A stretch of 64,000 bases of DNA from assembly GCA_963755695.1 (NCBI GenBank), contig CAVWLB010000008.1, positions 1,488,001 to 1,552,000 on the forward strand, read 5' to 3'. The stretch comes from QHWT01 sp963755695 (GTDB lineage Bacteria > Acidobacteriota > Vicinamibacteria > Vicinamibacterales > 2-12-FULL-66-21). Made by a program: the position numbers and the translations under genes. Numbering within the stretch: the first letter of the stretch is position 1; every line of letters begins with the position of its first letter. The notes below the pieces were generated by a model. The model saw only the letters and a list, made by a program, of their open reading frames with translations. It had not been told where the DNA came from and searched no databases. Of this stretch, positions 25,153 through 34,969 are shown one piece after another.

Positions 25153-26882
25153 CGAGGCCCGGCGCTCCGAGCCGGGAGGGCGGTATCCGCGACGAATTGA
25201 AGTATCGCCTCTCCGGGTCTCACCAGATCGGCATCGACGTCGACCGAATACATTCCGACGCGCCCGGGATTCCAGCCAAGCGTGATTCGATTGAGCAGCC
25301 GTCCGTTCAACAATACCGACACCAGTCGCGGGGATGTCGGTGTGACGGGGTCCATGCGAAGAGTGAACCGGTAAGGCCGCCGGTTGGGCAGAGGCAGTTG
25401 AATGGCCGCCCGCTGGCCGATGATGACCCTGGCGATAACGGCCCCTTCGCCGCGCGGCTCCGACCACTGCTTCGTGGTGTAGAAGACGTCGTCACGGCGT
25501 CCCGCCGCGATCGTCACCTCCTCACCATAAGCGAGGGCCTCGCGCTGAACGAAATAGGGTAGACGGGTATAGACGCCGCGGGCGACCGCAGCAATCGTCA
25601 CGACGGCCGCGACGGTGATCCACATGCGCGGAGATCGCGCCGCCTGCCGTTCATCCTGCTGTCGAAGCGACCAGGCAGTCCGCCACAGCCAGACCGGAGC
25701 ATGCACGGCCGCGATCAGGTAAATCGGATACGCGTGCATCGTGAATCGCCACTCCCCGCCGCCGGCAACGTTCCATGTGAATGCGTACGGCACCAGAGAG
25801 GACAAGAGCAAGGCCAGTAGGAGCCGGCCGTTCGGCGAGGCAAGAAACAAGAGAAGGCCAGCCACGGACGACAGCTTCGCGGCGTCTGCGAGATAGGGCA
25901 GCCACAGGTTGAAGCCGAACCACTTGTTCTGGAAGGGCCAGACGAAGATGCCGGTCGCGACGGTGTCGGCCTGAAACAAGGGCCGCCGGGAAACCTTCGC
26001 GCGGATATATTCGAACGCGCTTTGAGGCGCCTGATGTGGCAGCCCCTCGCCGGCGCGGTAGTAGCGGGTGTGGGCGTTGATCGAGACAAAAGGATCGCCG
26101 GTCTCGCGCGCACAGTTGATCAGGTAAGGCGCAACCAATATCGCGGTGATTGTTGCGGCGAGTACGCTCATCGCGAGCGGCTGCCGCCCTTCTCCGCGGC
26201 GAATCGAGGTCACGAGCAGCGCCGGAGCAATCCAGGAGACTGACGTAATCCTGGTAAAGCACGCCGCGGCGCTCAATATTCCGGCCAGTGTCGCGTTGGC
26301 GAGGTTCGGCTGATTGCGCAGTCGGACGAACGCCCAGCTCGCGAACACGAACATCGCTGCGAACGTGTCGTCCCGCCAGCCGCCCGCCGACCAGTTGACC
26401 AGGTCGTAGTCGATGGCGACGCCGAGCGCGGCCAGCACGCCAACCGTCGGACCAAATGCCGCGCGACCCAGCAAGTAGGTGGCGACAATCCCGAGCGTCG
26501 ACATTGCCGCCGACGCGAAGCTGATCCCCACATCCTGCCCATCGAGCAACCAGAGCGCCGCCCGCGTGATGATCAAGAAGAGCGGTTCGCGCACGTGCCC
26601 CTGGTAGAACGAACGCAATTCGCGCGCGAACTTCAGATAGGTGATCGGATCGCCGCCGACGTACGGATTGGGCACCGGCGCCCAGGCGTAAAACTGCGGT
26701 TCAACGTATCGCGCGAGCGGCGCGACGCGCTCGGTGAGCACGCGAGCCCAGCCCGGGCGCTCGATCGGGCCGTAACGCGAGGTGATGACGTTGAGGCGGA
26801 GAAGAGCGCCGTAAACCGTGATCAGCAATACGACAACGACCGGCAGCGCGGCCCGGATGCGGTCGACCGTTGGCATGCGCAC
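25083..26882 (-). CDS. GT-C-type membrane glycosyltransferase (ArnT/PMT-like)
   Basis: A 599-residue protein with many membrane segments (ALPVVVVLLITVYGALLRL, LGIVATYLLGRAAFGPTVGV and others) and a C-terminal soluble beta domain. The first loop carries an acidic GGDPITYLKFARELR, as in lipid-linked-sugar GT-C enzymes where an Asp in the first periplasmic loop is catalytic. It would transfer sugar from a polyprenyl carrier on the periplasmic side. Its start is 22 bases from that of a similar gene on the other strand. Confidence 0.75.
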   Translation of the reverse strand: MRMPTVDRIRAALPVVVVLLITVYGALLRLNVITSRYGPIERPGWARVLTERVAPLARYVEPQFYAWAPVPNPYVGGDPITYLKFARELRSFYQGHVREPLFLIITRAALWLLDGQDVGISFASAAMSTLGIVATYLLGRAAFGPTVGVLAALGVAIDYDLVNWSAGGWRDDTFAAMFVFASWAFVRLRNQPNLANATLAGILSAAACFTRITSVSWIAPALLVTSIRRGEGRQPLAMSVLAATITAILVAPYLINCARETGDPFVSINAHTRYYRAGEGLPHQAPQSAFEYIRAKVSRRPLFQADTVATGIFVWPFQNKWFGFNLWLPYLADAAKLSSVAGLLLFLASPNGRLLLALLLSSLVPYAFTWNVAGGGEWRFTMHAYPIYLIAAVHAPVWLWRTAWSLRQQDERQAARSPRMWITVAAVVTIAAVARGVYTRLPYFVQREALAYGEEVTIAAGRRDDVFYTTKQWSEPRGEGAVIARVIIGQRAAIQLPLPNRRPYRFTLRMDPVTPTSPRLVSVLLNGRLLNRITLGWNPGRVGMYSVDVDADLVRPGEAILQFVADTALPARSAGPRYKWLAPDTPVSLRVWYVRIHPL

Positions 26883-26904
26883 AGCCCGTATACTTTATCA
26901 ATCA

Positions 26905-28524
26905 ATGTACAGCACGGATGCTGGCTTCGCGCGGGCACGGCTGCGCACGTGGCGCACATGGCTGCCGCTTGCGGCGTTGCTCACGCTGGGATTCGGCCTT
27001 CGCCTGTTCTACCTGTTGCTCGCGGTCCGCACACCCGGCTTCAGGTGGGAAGATCCCGACGGGTACCTGGCGCACGCGCTGCTGCTCGCACGCCCGGACG
27101 GTTGGCACTGGTCGTTCGAGGTCGCGAAGTACGCCAACAACGGTCAGGTGTTTGCGCTGCCGCCGCTCTACTCGATCTTCCTTTCCCTGATCGCGCTGTT
27201 CCCTGGTTTGCCGTTCTCCGCGCAGCTGGCGCAGATCGTACTGTCGACAATGGCGATCGGCCTCATCTTCATGCTCGGCCGCATCCTCCATTCGTCGGCC
27301 GCGGGCCTGTGGGCAAGCGCCGGATACGCGTTGTCCGTCTCGAGTATCTTCGGCGTCTGGTCGACGTCGCAGGAGGCGCTTTACCTTCCACTCCTGCTCC
27401 TGGCGTTTCTGCTCTACGCGCGCGCGCTCGCCAGCGACGCCCGGCCGTTGTCGTTTGGTGTGGCCGGCGTGATCATGGGACTGGCGGCGCTGACGCGATC
27501 CATGCCGCTTTTCTTCGTCGTGCCGCTGGCAGCGCTCCACGTCGCGATGGCGACGGACCGTCGAATGGCACTCCGTCAGTCGATCGGGTATCTAGCTGGC
27601 TTTGCGCTGATCGTGGGTCCCTACTGTGTGGGCTTGTCGCGCGCGTTTGGACAACTGACGCTGATCGACAGCCACTCGGGCATACGGGTGGCTGCGGAGA
27701 GTAGCGCGCAATCGGCGCCAGGACTCGGAGACACAGCGGCGGCACTCTGGCGATTGATTGCCGCGCATCCCCTGATCTTCCTGCAACAGGCCGCCGAGCG
27801 TGCGCGGGCGCTCTTCTACGTCAACGGCGGCCGGCAACTGCAAATCTACGTCGTGGCCGACACCAGGAGCGGGGCAGTCGTCTGGAAGCTGCTCGTGCAT
27901 CTCGGGACTGACGCGATTCTGATTGCCGCCGCGATACTCGCGTGGCCCGGCGCCGTATTGTGCCGGAATACTCGCCTCGCCGTCGTTTTCTTGTCGTGGG
28001 CCGCGCTGAACATCGCGATCGTCGCCCTCAGCGGGTTTGGCGGCGCTCGGCTCCGGACACCGTTCGAGCCATTCTTGCTGCTGCTCGGCGTCGTGGTGCT
28101 CGCGGGCCGATGGCGGCCGCGGCCGCGGCAGGTGATTGCGGTCGCTGTGGCATTGGCTGTCGCAATGGCTGTCCTCGTCGTGCCGCAATTGCCGCGCAGC
28201 TTTGCCAGCTGGCCCGACTACGGCGTGCGGTGGCCCTCGGTGCTCAATCGCGCGGTTGGAAGCATTCATGGGAGTGCCGGGTTCAACGTGCCTGCGTACG
28301 ATGGAGTGGGACGATTCCTGGTGCAGCCGGCTGGCGACGGTCAGGCCATCCAGGTGGACGTGCGCGCGGGTGGAGCGACAGTGCAATCGATCCGCCTCAA
28401 CCACGAGCCCACCAGCGTGACGTTTCCGTGGCCGCGTCGCGGACTTGCGTTTGCCGAACTCCGCGCCGTCGACCCGAACACGGAGAGGCCCGCGAGCGTT
28501 CGCGTCGAGGTCGGCCGGCGCTAG
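26905..28524 (+). CDS. GT-C-type membrane glycosyltransferase
   Basis: A 539-residue multi-spanning protein. The first loop holds RWEDPDGYLAHALLLARPDGW, the acidic loop-1 feature of GT-C enzymes, followed by about ten membrane helices and a C-terminal soluble domain. It is similar in plan to its divergent neighbour, so both may act on one glycan. The ATG at 26905 lies only about 12 bases after a TATACT at 26888-26893. If that is the -10 box the transcript would be nearly leaderless; upstream in-frame ATGs (26875, 26818) lie in the opposite gene. Confidence 0.75.
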   Translation: MYSTDAGFARARLRTWRTWLPLAALLTLGFGLRLFYLLLAVRTPGFRWEDPDGYLAHALLLARPDGWHWSFEVAKYANNGQVFALPPLYSIFLSLIALFPGLPFSAQLAQIVLSTMAIGLIFMLGRILHSSAAGLWASAGYALSVSSIFGVWSTSQEALYLPLLLLAFLLYARALASDARPLSFGVAGVIMGLAALTRSMPLFFVVPLAALHVAMATDRRMALRQSIGYLAGFALIVGPYCVGLSRAFGQLTLIDSHSGIRVAAESSAQSAPGLGDTAAALWRLIAAHPLIFLQQAAERARALFYVNGGRQLQIYVVADTRSGAVVWKLLVHLGTDAILIAAAILAWPGAVLCRNTRLAVVFLSWAALNIAIVALSGFGGARLRTPFEPFLLLLGVVVLAGRWRPRPRQVIAVAVALAVAMAVLVVPQLPRSFASWPDYGVRWPSVLNRAVGSIHGSAGFNVPAYDGVGRFLVQPAGDGQAIQVDVRAGGATVQSIRLNHEPTSVTFPWPRRGLAFAELRAVDPNTERPASVRVEVGRR

Positions 28525-28573
28525 CCGCCTATAGCTCCCCCGGCTGACCCGGACTATCATCAGTACTCACTCC

Positions 28574-29359
28574 ATGTCGCTCGACCAGATTCTTGCCGTC
28601 CTGCCGCCTGGCTCAGGCGAAGAGGCGTTGGCGCGGCAGATCGACTTCAACCGACTGCCGACGCACGTTGCCGTCATCATGGACGGAAACGGCCGCTGGG
28701 CGGCGCAGCGTCATCTGCCGCGGGTCGAGGGGCACCGCGCCGGGATCGAATCGGTGCGCGAGGTGGTGGAAGGATCCGCACGGCTCGGCATCAGGGTGCT
28801 CACGCTCTACGCGTTTTCCGTGGAAAACTGGAAACGCCCGGCGACCGAAGTCTCGACGCTGATGATGTTGCTGAAGCGCTACCTGCGGTCCGAGCTGAAT
28901 ATGCTGCTCAAGAACGACATCCGTTTCCGGGTGATCGGCCGCGCGGAGGATCTTGCCGCCGATATCCAGGGCGAGCTGTCGGACGCGGAGGTCAAGACGG
29001 CGTCAAACGCGGGCATGCAGTTCAACATCGCGCTGAACTACGGCGGCCGCGCCGAGATCGTCGAAGCCGCCAGGCGGATTCTCGCAGAGGGCGTGCCGGC
29101 TGATGCGCTGGACGAGCAGCGTTTCAGCGAGTTCCTCTACACCGCGGGCCAGCCCGATCCCGATCTGCTGATCCGCACGAGCGGTGAGATGCGCGTCAGC
29201 AACTTTCTCCTGTGGCAAATCGCGTATGCCGAAATCTGGGTGACCGATACGCTGTGGCCCGACTTCCGGAAGCGACACCTGCTGGAAGCCATTCTCGCCT
29301 ACCAGAAACGCGAACGCCGGTACGGCGGCATCAAGCATCCCGCCGTCGCGGGTCGATGA
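28574..29359 (+). CDS. uppS: Undecaprenyl diphosphate synthase
   Basis: A 261-residue cis-prenyltransferase with catalytic HVAVIMDGNGRWA, LTLYAFSVENWKRP and the C-terminal PDLLIRTSGEMRVSNFLLWQ signature. It makes the lipid carrier for peptidoglycan and other glycans. It heads a tight run uppS-cdsA-dxr-rseP, a common order; its stop overlaps cdsA (ATGA). Confidence 0.96.
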   Translation: MSLDQILAVLPPGSGEEALARQIDFNRLPTHVAVIMDGNGRWAAQRHLPRVEGHRAGIESVREVVEGSARLGIRVLTLYAFSVENWKRPATEVSTLMMLLKRYLRSELNMLLKNDIRFRVIGRAEDLAADIQGELSDAEVKTASNAGMQFNIALNYGGRAEIVEAARRILAEGVPADALDEQRFSEFLYTAGQPDPDLLIRTSGEMRVSNFLLWQIAYAEIWVTDTLWPDFRKRHLLEAILAYQKRERRYGGIKHPAVAGR

Positions 29360-30141
29360 CGCGGGTTCTGTCCGCGCTCGTCCTCATTCCGCTGGTCGTT
29401 GGCACCATCTGGTTCCTGCCTCCGCTTGCGACACTTGGCCTCGCGTCGATCGCGGCGCTGCTCGCGCTGTGGGAATATGCGGCGATCACCGCGGCGCTCG
29501 ACACCCACATTCCGCGCGCGGCCTCTGCGGCGGCGGTGCTGGCTGCCTGCGTGGCGACGGGCCTTCCCGGGCTGCCAGTCGAGATCGTCCTGATGACGGC
29601 GTTCATTCTCGTCGGCGCTCTGGCCGTTGCGTCGGGACGGCCGGGACCCGCAATTCTTCGCGACGGCGCAGCCGCGCTGCTGCCCGTGCTGTACATCGGC
29701 CTGCCGCTCGGCGCGCTCGCGGCGGTCCGGGCGATCAGCGGACGCGAAGCCGTCCTGCTGCTGATGCTCGTGATTGTGGTGAGCGACTCGGCGCAGTATT
29801 ACACCGGCCGAGCGCTCGGCCGACGGCCGCTTGCGCCAACCATCAGCCCCAAGAAAACGCTCGAGGGCGCGATAGGTGGCATGGTGTTCGGAACGACGGC
29901 AATGATCGTTGGCGGCCGCTGGGTGTTCACGGGTACCGCGTTGCCGGTTCTCGGGCTCCTTGGCGCGACCGTTGCCGCCCTTGGCATCGTCGGGGACCTG
30001 TTCGAGTCGCTGCTGAAGCGCAGCGCCGGGGTGAAGGATTCATCCCAATTGATCCCCGGCCACGGCGGCGTACTCGACCGTATCGACAGCTGGCTGTTCG
30101 CTGCGCCGGTCTACTACGTGTTCGTCAGATATCTCCTGTGA
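29356..30141 (+). CDS. cdsA: Phosphatidate cytidylyltransferase
   Basis: A 261-residue membrane enzyme that makes CDP-diacylglycerol. The family signature is intact: SPKKTLEGAIGG, then GDLFESLLKRSAGVKDSSQL and PGHGGVLDRIDS. Several hydrophobic helices precede it. Starts within the uppS stop and overlaps dxr by four bases. Confidence 0.95.
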   Translation: MTRVLSALVLIPLVVGTIWFLPPLATLGLASIAALLALWEYAAITAALDTHIPRAASAAAVLAACVATGLPGLPVEIVLMTAFILVGALAVASGRPGPAILRDGAAALLPVLYIGLPLGALAAVRAISGREAVLLLMLVIVVSDSAQYYTGRALGRRPLAPTISPKKTLEGAIGGMVFGTTAMIVGGRWVFTGTALPVLGLLGATVAALGIVGDLFESLLKRSAGVKDSSQLIPGHGGVLDRIDSWLFAAPVYYVFVRYLL

Positions 30142-31259
30142 AGAACATCGCGATTCTCGGTTCGACCGGTTCGATTGGTCAGAGCGCGCTCGCGGTCGTC
30201 GACTCGCATCCGGATCGACTGCGTGTGGTCGGTCTCGCTGCCGGCGGCAATGGCAAGCGGCTGGCCGAACAGGTCGAGAAATACCGCCCGTCGATCGCCG
30301 CCCTCGCGAGCGAAACCGGGCCTGACGGACTGCTGCGCGTGGCGACGCATCACGATGTGGATCTAGTGCTGTTTGCCTCGTCCGGCACTGCTGCGCTCGA
30401 CGCCGTCCTCGCCGCCATCGACGCCGGCAAGACGATCGCGCTCGCAAACAAGGAAATTCTGGTCATGGCTGGTTCAGTCGTGACCACAGCTGCGAAGCGG
30501 GCCGGCGTGGCGGTGCTTCCCGTCGACAGCGAGCACAATGCGATTCACCAGTGCCTTCACGGCCGTCATGCCGGCGACATCCGAAAGCTGATTCTGACGG
30601 CCTCGGGCGGGCCATTCAGAAGTCTGCCGGGAGCCGCCCTGGAGAAGGTCACCGCCGCGGACGCCCTGCGGCATCCTACCTGGCGTATGGGGCCGAAAAT
30701 CACCATCGATTCGGCGACGTTGATGAACAAGGGGCTCGAGGTGATCGAAGCGAGGTGGCTGTTCGACGTCGCGCCGAAGCAGATTGACGTCGTCGTGCAC
30801 CCTCAGTCGATCGTCCACTCGATGGTGGAGTTCGTCGACGGCTCGGTGATCGCGCAGCTTGGCGTCACCGACATGCGGCTGCCCATCCAGTATGCGTTCT
30901 CCTATCCGGAGCGATGGGACGCTCCGGTGCCACCGCTCGATCTCACCCGTGCCGGCCGCCTGGATTTCGAGCCTCCGGACACCGGACGGTTTCGCTGTCT
31001 CGGGCTCGCGTTTCGGGCGTTGGCTGGCGCGGAAGGGCTTTCGATTGTGCTGAACGCCGCAAACGAGGTGGCGGTCGCGGCATTTCTCGAGGATCGCCTG
31101 GCGTTCACCGCGATCCCGTCCATCATCGAACAGGCGCTGGATGGCTACGAGCGAATGGGCGCCTCCCCAATCCGGGGACTGGCGGAGGTGCGCCGGGTGG
31201 ACGCTTGGGCACGAGAGTTCGCGGCTCGGGGGACGGCTGGAGTACAATCGCCGTCATAG
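30138..31259 (+). CDS. dxr: 1-deoxy-D-xylulose 5-phosphate reductoisomerase
   Basis: A 373-residue enzyme of the MEP isoprenoid pathway, converting DXP to MEP. NADPH site ILGSTGSIGQ, the ALANKEILVMAG segment, substrate-site PVDSEHNAIHQCL and metal/loop region ASGGPFR and MGPKITIDSATLMNKGLE are all present. It starts at a GTG overlapping the cdsA stop. The pathway partner ispG is at 35.1-36.4 kb. Confidence 0.95.
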   Translation: MKNIAILGSTGSIGQSALAVVDSHPDRLRVVGLAAGGNGKRLAEQVEKYRPSIAALASETGPDGLLRVATHHDVDLVLFASSGTAALDAVLAAIDAGKTIALANKEILVMAGSVVTTAAKRAGVAVLPVDSEHNAIHQCLHGRHAGDIRKLILTASGGPFRSLPGAALEKVTAADALRHPTWRMGPKITIDSATLMNKGLEVIEARWLFDVAPKQIDVVVHPQSIVHSMVEFVDGSVIAQLGVTDMRLPIQYAFSYPERWDAPVPPLDLTRAGRLDFEPPDTGRFRCLGLAFRALAGAEGLSIVLNAANEVAVAAFLEDRLAFTAIPSIIEQALDGYERMGASPIRGLAEVRRVDAWAREFAARGTAGVQSPS

Positions 31260-31283
31260 CGTGATTTCATCAAGGATCCGGTA

Positions 31284-32603
31284 GTGACCAGCATCATCGC
31301 GTTCCTGTTCGTTCTGGGCGTCCTGATCTTCGTCCACGAACTCGGCCATTTCGTGATGGCCAGGCGCATCGGCGTGCGAGTGCTCACCTTCTCGCTGGGT
31401 TTTGGTCCGAAGCTTCTCAGCTTCCGGCGCGGCGACACGGAATACTGCATCAGCGCAGTGCCGCTTGGCGGCTACGTGAAAATGGCGGGCGAAAATCCAG
31501 AAGATGCCCGGACCGGAGCGCCGGACGAATTCCTCTCGAAGGGCAAATGGCAGCGCTTCCAGGTGCTCGTCATGGGTCCGGTGATGAACATCCTGCTGGC
31601 ACTCGTCGTGATGTCGGGGGTGCTCTACCGCGGCGCACAGCTCCCGGTCTACGAACAGCAGCCGGTCGTGATCGGCATGTTCGCGCCCAACTCCGTCGGA
31701 CAGCGCGCCGGACTGAAGATCGGTGACCGGATTCTCACGATCGACGACCGCGTCGTGGACACCTGGGAAGACTTCTCGATGGCCATTGTGGCCAAGGCGA
31801 AGCGGCAGGTTTCGATCGGCTACGTTCGCGATAACCAGACCCAGAATCTGACCCTCGTGCCCGATGCCCAGGGCAAGTTCGAAATGGGGGATATCGGCAT
31901 ACAGCCGCTGATTCATCCCCAGGTGGTGGCCATCAGCAAAGGGCAGCCGGCTGACGAGGGCGGGCTTCATCCCGGCGACGTCGTGATGGCGGCGGCAGGC
32001 GAGCAGAACGTCATGTACGACCGCCTGCTCGCGGCCATCAAGTCGCACAAGGAACAGCCGCTGCCACTCACGGTCAAGCGCGACGGCCAGATGGTCGATC
32101 TCACGCTCAAGCCGCGCGACATCGGCGGCAAGGTCATGATCGGCGCGCAGATCAACGCGCTCGAAACCCACACCGTCGAACCCGGCCCGCTCGACGCCAT
32201 GAAGCTGAGCGCCGAAAAGAACTGGGAATGGACGACGCTGATTGTCCAGACGCTCAAGGGCCTCTTCACCCGCGAAACCTCGGTCAAGCAGCTGATGGGA
32301 CCGGTCGCGATTGCCGATCTGTCGGGCAGCGCAGCGCAGGCCGGATGGATTCCACTCTTCACGCTCATGGCGATGATCAGCCTGAATCTCGGGCTGCTCA
32401 ACCTGATGCCGATCCCCGTCCTCGACGGCGGTCACATCTTCATCCTGGCGCTCGAAGGCCTCGCCCGGCGGGACTTCAGCATGCGCGTGAAGGAGAAGAT
32501 GCTGCTCGCGGGCTTCGTTCTCCTGCTGATGCTGATGGTGACGGTGATCTACAACGACCTGATGAGAATTCAGTGGATCGAAAAGCTCGTTCCCTGGCGG
32601 TAG
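31284..32603 (+). CDS. rseP: RseP-type site-2 intramembrane metalloprotease
   Basis: A 439-residue membrane protease. The zinc motif HELGH is at residues 18-22 in the first helix. Two PDZ domains occupy the middle (GQRAGLKIGDRILTIDD and ADEGGLHPGDVVMAA). The second catalytic motif NLMPIPVLDGGH is near the C-terminus. It cleaves anti-sigma factors and remnant signal peptides. It begins at a GTG 24 bases after dxr. Confidence 0.95.
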   Translation: MTSIIAFLFVLGVLIFVHELGHFVMARRIGVRVLTFSLGFGPKLLSFRRGDTEYCISAVPLGGYVKMAGENPEDARTGAPDEFLSKGKWQRFQVLVMGPVMNILLALVVMSGVLYRGAQLPVYEQQPVVIGMFAPNSVGQRAGLKIGDRILTIDDRVVDTWEDFSMAIVAKAKRQVSIGYVRDNQTQNLTLVPDAQGKFEMGDIGIQPLIHPQVVAISKGQPADEGGLHPGDVVMAAAGEQNVMYDRLLAAIKSHKEQPLPLTVKRDGQMVDLTLKPRDIGGKVMIGAQINALETHTVEPGPLDAMKLSAEKNWEWTTLIVQTLKGLFTRETSVKQLMGPVAIADLSGSAAQAGWIPLFTLMAMISLNLGLLNLMPIPVLDGGHIFILALEGLARRDFSMRVKEKMLLAGFVLLLMLMVTVIYNDLMRIQWIEKLVPWR

Positions 32604-32619
32604 CCACCACGATCGCTCG

Positions 32620-33600
32620 TCAGGAAACCGGCATTCGCGATTGACGTTTCTTGGGTTTGTCCAGTCGCGCGACGTCCGCTTCGCCTGCGACGTAGCCAAA
32701 GGCGGGCCATTGGTCCGGGTGTTTTGCCATCAACGCCTTCAACTGCTTCACGCCTTCCTCAACCTGCCCGCCGGCGATTGACGCGTTACCGGCCGCGTAG
32801 CCAATCGTCACCGCATCGACATCCTTGGCGGTGATCGTCAACGACTCCAGCGACGCGCGTCCCTTGTAGGCCATCAGCAGGCGGTAATACGCTCCGTTTT
32901 CGATCACGTCCATGTCCGTCGTGATCGGACCCAGGACCCGCTGAGCGTCGTCCTTCAGTCCGAGGCGCTGAAGGGTGAGGTAGAGCCAGCTCGTCGTGGC
33001 GACGAGCATATCGGGAGTCTTTGAGAATTCCAGGCAGGCTTCGAACGCCTTCCGTGCCTCGGCGAACTCTGCCCTGAGGTAGTGGGCGAGTCCGAGGTGA
33101 TAGTAGATGTTCGAATTCAACGTGCTGGTCGGGATGTTGCGCGCGTTCGGCTGACCGTCCGGCTCGACTTGATCCGGCTTGCCTTCCACGAGGTCGGCCG
33201 CCCTCCGGAAGTCCTTGATCGCGAGATCGAATTTGCGCAGGGTGATGTAGCGGTGGCCACGATGGCGATAGAGCCGCGGGTCGTCCGGATGCAGCTCGAT
33301 CGCGCGCGTATAGATTTCGACGGCTTCGCCGAACCGTCCGAGATAGGCGGTCCGCCGGCCCAGCCAGATCGCCGCATCCACGTCCTGAGGTTTCTTGTCG
33401 TAGGCCTCGCGGGCCGATGCGAGGTCGGCTTCGAGAGCCTTTCGACGATCCGGCGGGATCGGCGGGGACACGAGCGGCTTGCCGAGGAGCGACAGCGTCT
33501 CGGGCAGCTGTCCTTCGACGGCGCTCAGGACAGGCCTGCCCGCAGCCGACCAGCAAAGGATCGCCAGAGCGAGGCACGCGATCGAGCGGGGCACGACCAT
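32620..33600 (-). CDS. Exported TPR-repeat protein
   Basis: A 326-residue protein with a signal-like N-terminus (SIACLALAILCWSAAG) and several tetratricopeptide repeats (AAIWLGRRTAYLGRFGEAVEIYTRAI, then HPDDPRLYRHRGHRYITLRKFDLAIKDF). TPR domains mediate protein contacts; no specific role can be given. Just after the hydrophobic segment it contains GRPVLSAVEGQ, the translation of a mobile-type palindrome at 33508-33533. It converges on rseP with 16 bases between the stops. Its ATG is only 12 bases from the divergent MATE start. Confidence 0.75.
   Translation of the reverse strand: MVVPRSIACLALAILCWSAAGRPVLSAVEGQLPETLSLLGKPLVSPPIPPDRRKALEADLASAREAYDKKPQDVDAAIWLGRRTAYLGRFGEAVEIYTRAIELHPDDPRLYRHRGHRYITLRKFDLAIKDFRRAADLVEGKPDQVEPDGQPNARNIPTSTLNSNIYYHLGLAHYLRAEFAEARKAFEACLEFSKTPDMLVATTSWLYLTLQRLGLKDDAQRVLGPITTDMDVIENGAYYRLLMAYKGRASLESLTITAKDVDAVTIGYAAGNASIAGGQVEEGVKQLKALMAKHPDQWPAFGYVAGEADVARLDKPKKRQSRMPVS
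33508..33533. repeat. Palindromic element CTGTCCT...AGGACAG inside a coding region
   Basis: A seven-base perfect stem CTGTCCT (33508-33514) and AGGACAG (33527-33533) around TCGACGGCGCTC. The same wording occurs widely in environmental bacterial genomes and is often translated as RPVLSAVEG. Here it lies in frame in the exported TPR protein. Confidence 0.65.
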
Positions 33601-33612
33601 AGAATACGTCGG

Positions 33613-34969
33613 ATGATTCGCCTTGAACTCCGTCCGATGATCGCTCTTGCCGCGCCCGTCGTCGCGGCAGAACTCGGATGGATCGCGATGGGACTGGTCG
33701 ACACGCTGATGGTCGGACGCCTGGGAGCGGATGCCATTGGCGCGGTCGGACTTGGCAGCATCCTGTTCGTTGCGGTGGCGGTGTTCGCGATGGGGATGCT
33801 GCTCGGCCTCGACCCGCTCGTCGCGCAGGCCTACGGCGCGAAGGACCTCCGCGATTGTCACCGCTGGCTCGTGGACGGCGTGTGGTTGGCCGCCCTGATT
33901 GCGCTTCCGCTGGTGGCCCTCACGCTCGCGATCGATGCGGTGCTGCCGTTTTGGGGCCTTCCTCCATCGGTTCTGCGTCTGACCCAGCCCTACCTCGGGA
34001 TTCTCGCCTGGTCGCTCCCGCCGCTGCTGCTCTACGTCGCGTTCCGGCGATATCTCCAGGCGCTGGGCATTGTGACCCCGGTGATGGTCGCCCTGATTCT
34101 GGCCAACGTCGTGAACATCGTGGTGAATTGGATCCTCATCTTCGGCCGCTTCGGTGCGCCGGCGCTCGGTGCCCGCGGCGCTGCTTACGCGACGCTTCTC
34201 TCGCGGGTCTTCATGGCGGCGTACCTCTTCCTGGTCATCGTACGTCGCGAGGCTCACACCACTCCGCGCTTGTCGCACACGCCGTTCGGATTCGACGGTG
34301 CGCGGCTGAAACGACTGATCGCGCTCGGATTTCCAGCGGCGGGACAGGCGGTTCTCGAGGTCGGCGTGTTCGCCGCCGCGACGGCACTTGCCGGGCGGGT
34401 ATCGACGGATGCGCTCGCCGCGCATCAGATTGCGCTCAACATGGTGGCCGTCACCTTCATGGTGCCGTTCGGGCTTGCCTCGGCGGCCGCAGTTCGCGTG
34501 GGGCACGCGGCGGGCCGTCGAGATGCTCGCGGCCGTCCGAAGCGCGGGCTGGACGGCGATTGCGATCGGCGTCGGGTTCATGTCCACCGCGGCCGTCGTG
34601 TTTCTCGTGGTTCCGGAGCCGCTCATCCGGGCGTTCACCAATGATGCGGAGGTGATCAAGACCGGCGTGGGATTGCTGTTCGTTGCCGCGCTGTTCCAGT
34701 TGTTCGATGGATTGCAGGGAGTCACCACCGGTGTGCTGCGTGGACTCGCCGACACCCGGACCGCGATGTTGTGGAATCTCGCCGGCCACTGGTTCGTGGG
34801 GCTGCCGCTGGGCTACACCTTGTGCTTCGTCGCCGGGCGGGGCGTGGTGGGTCTGTGGTGGGGCTTCTCGGCCGGCCTGATGGTCTGCGGCCTCGCGCTT
34901 CTGATCGTCTGGATCAGAAAGGGGGACACTCCCACCTACGCGCCGTCGCAGGTGGGATCGGAAGGGTGA
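33613..34969 (+). CDS. MATE-family efflux transporter, frameshifted
   Basis: A protein of about 450 residues with 12 predicted membrane helices that exports drugs or metabolites using a Na+ or H+ gradient. The N-half reads MIALAAPVVAAELGWIAMGL and LVDTLMVGRLG; the C-half has GFPAAGQAVLEVGVFAAATAL, then AGWTAIAIGVGF and GVTTGVLRGLADTRTAM. One extra base between about 34505 and 34550 (probably in CGCGGCCG) breaks the frame between helices 8 and 9. The total length is one base more than a multiple of three, as expected for a single insertion. Both halves are otherwise intact, so a sequence error is likelier than a dead gene. Confidence 0.87.

Noticed and set aside
24795..25562. Plus-strand ORF overlapping truA and the convergent gene
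   Set aside because: It is in a shifted frame of truA, then antisense to the GT-C protein; composition is that of a shadow frame.
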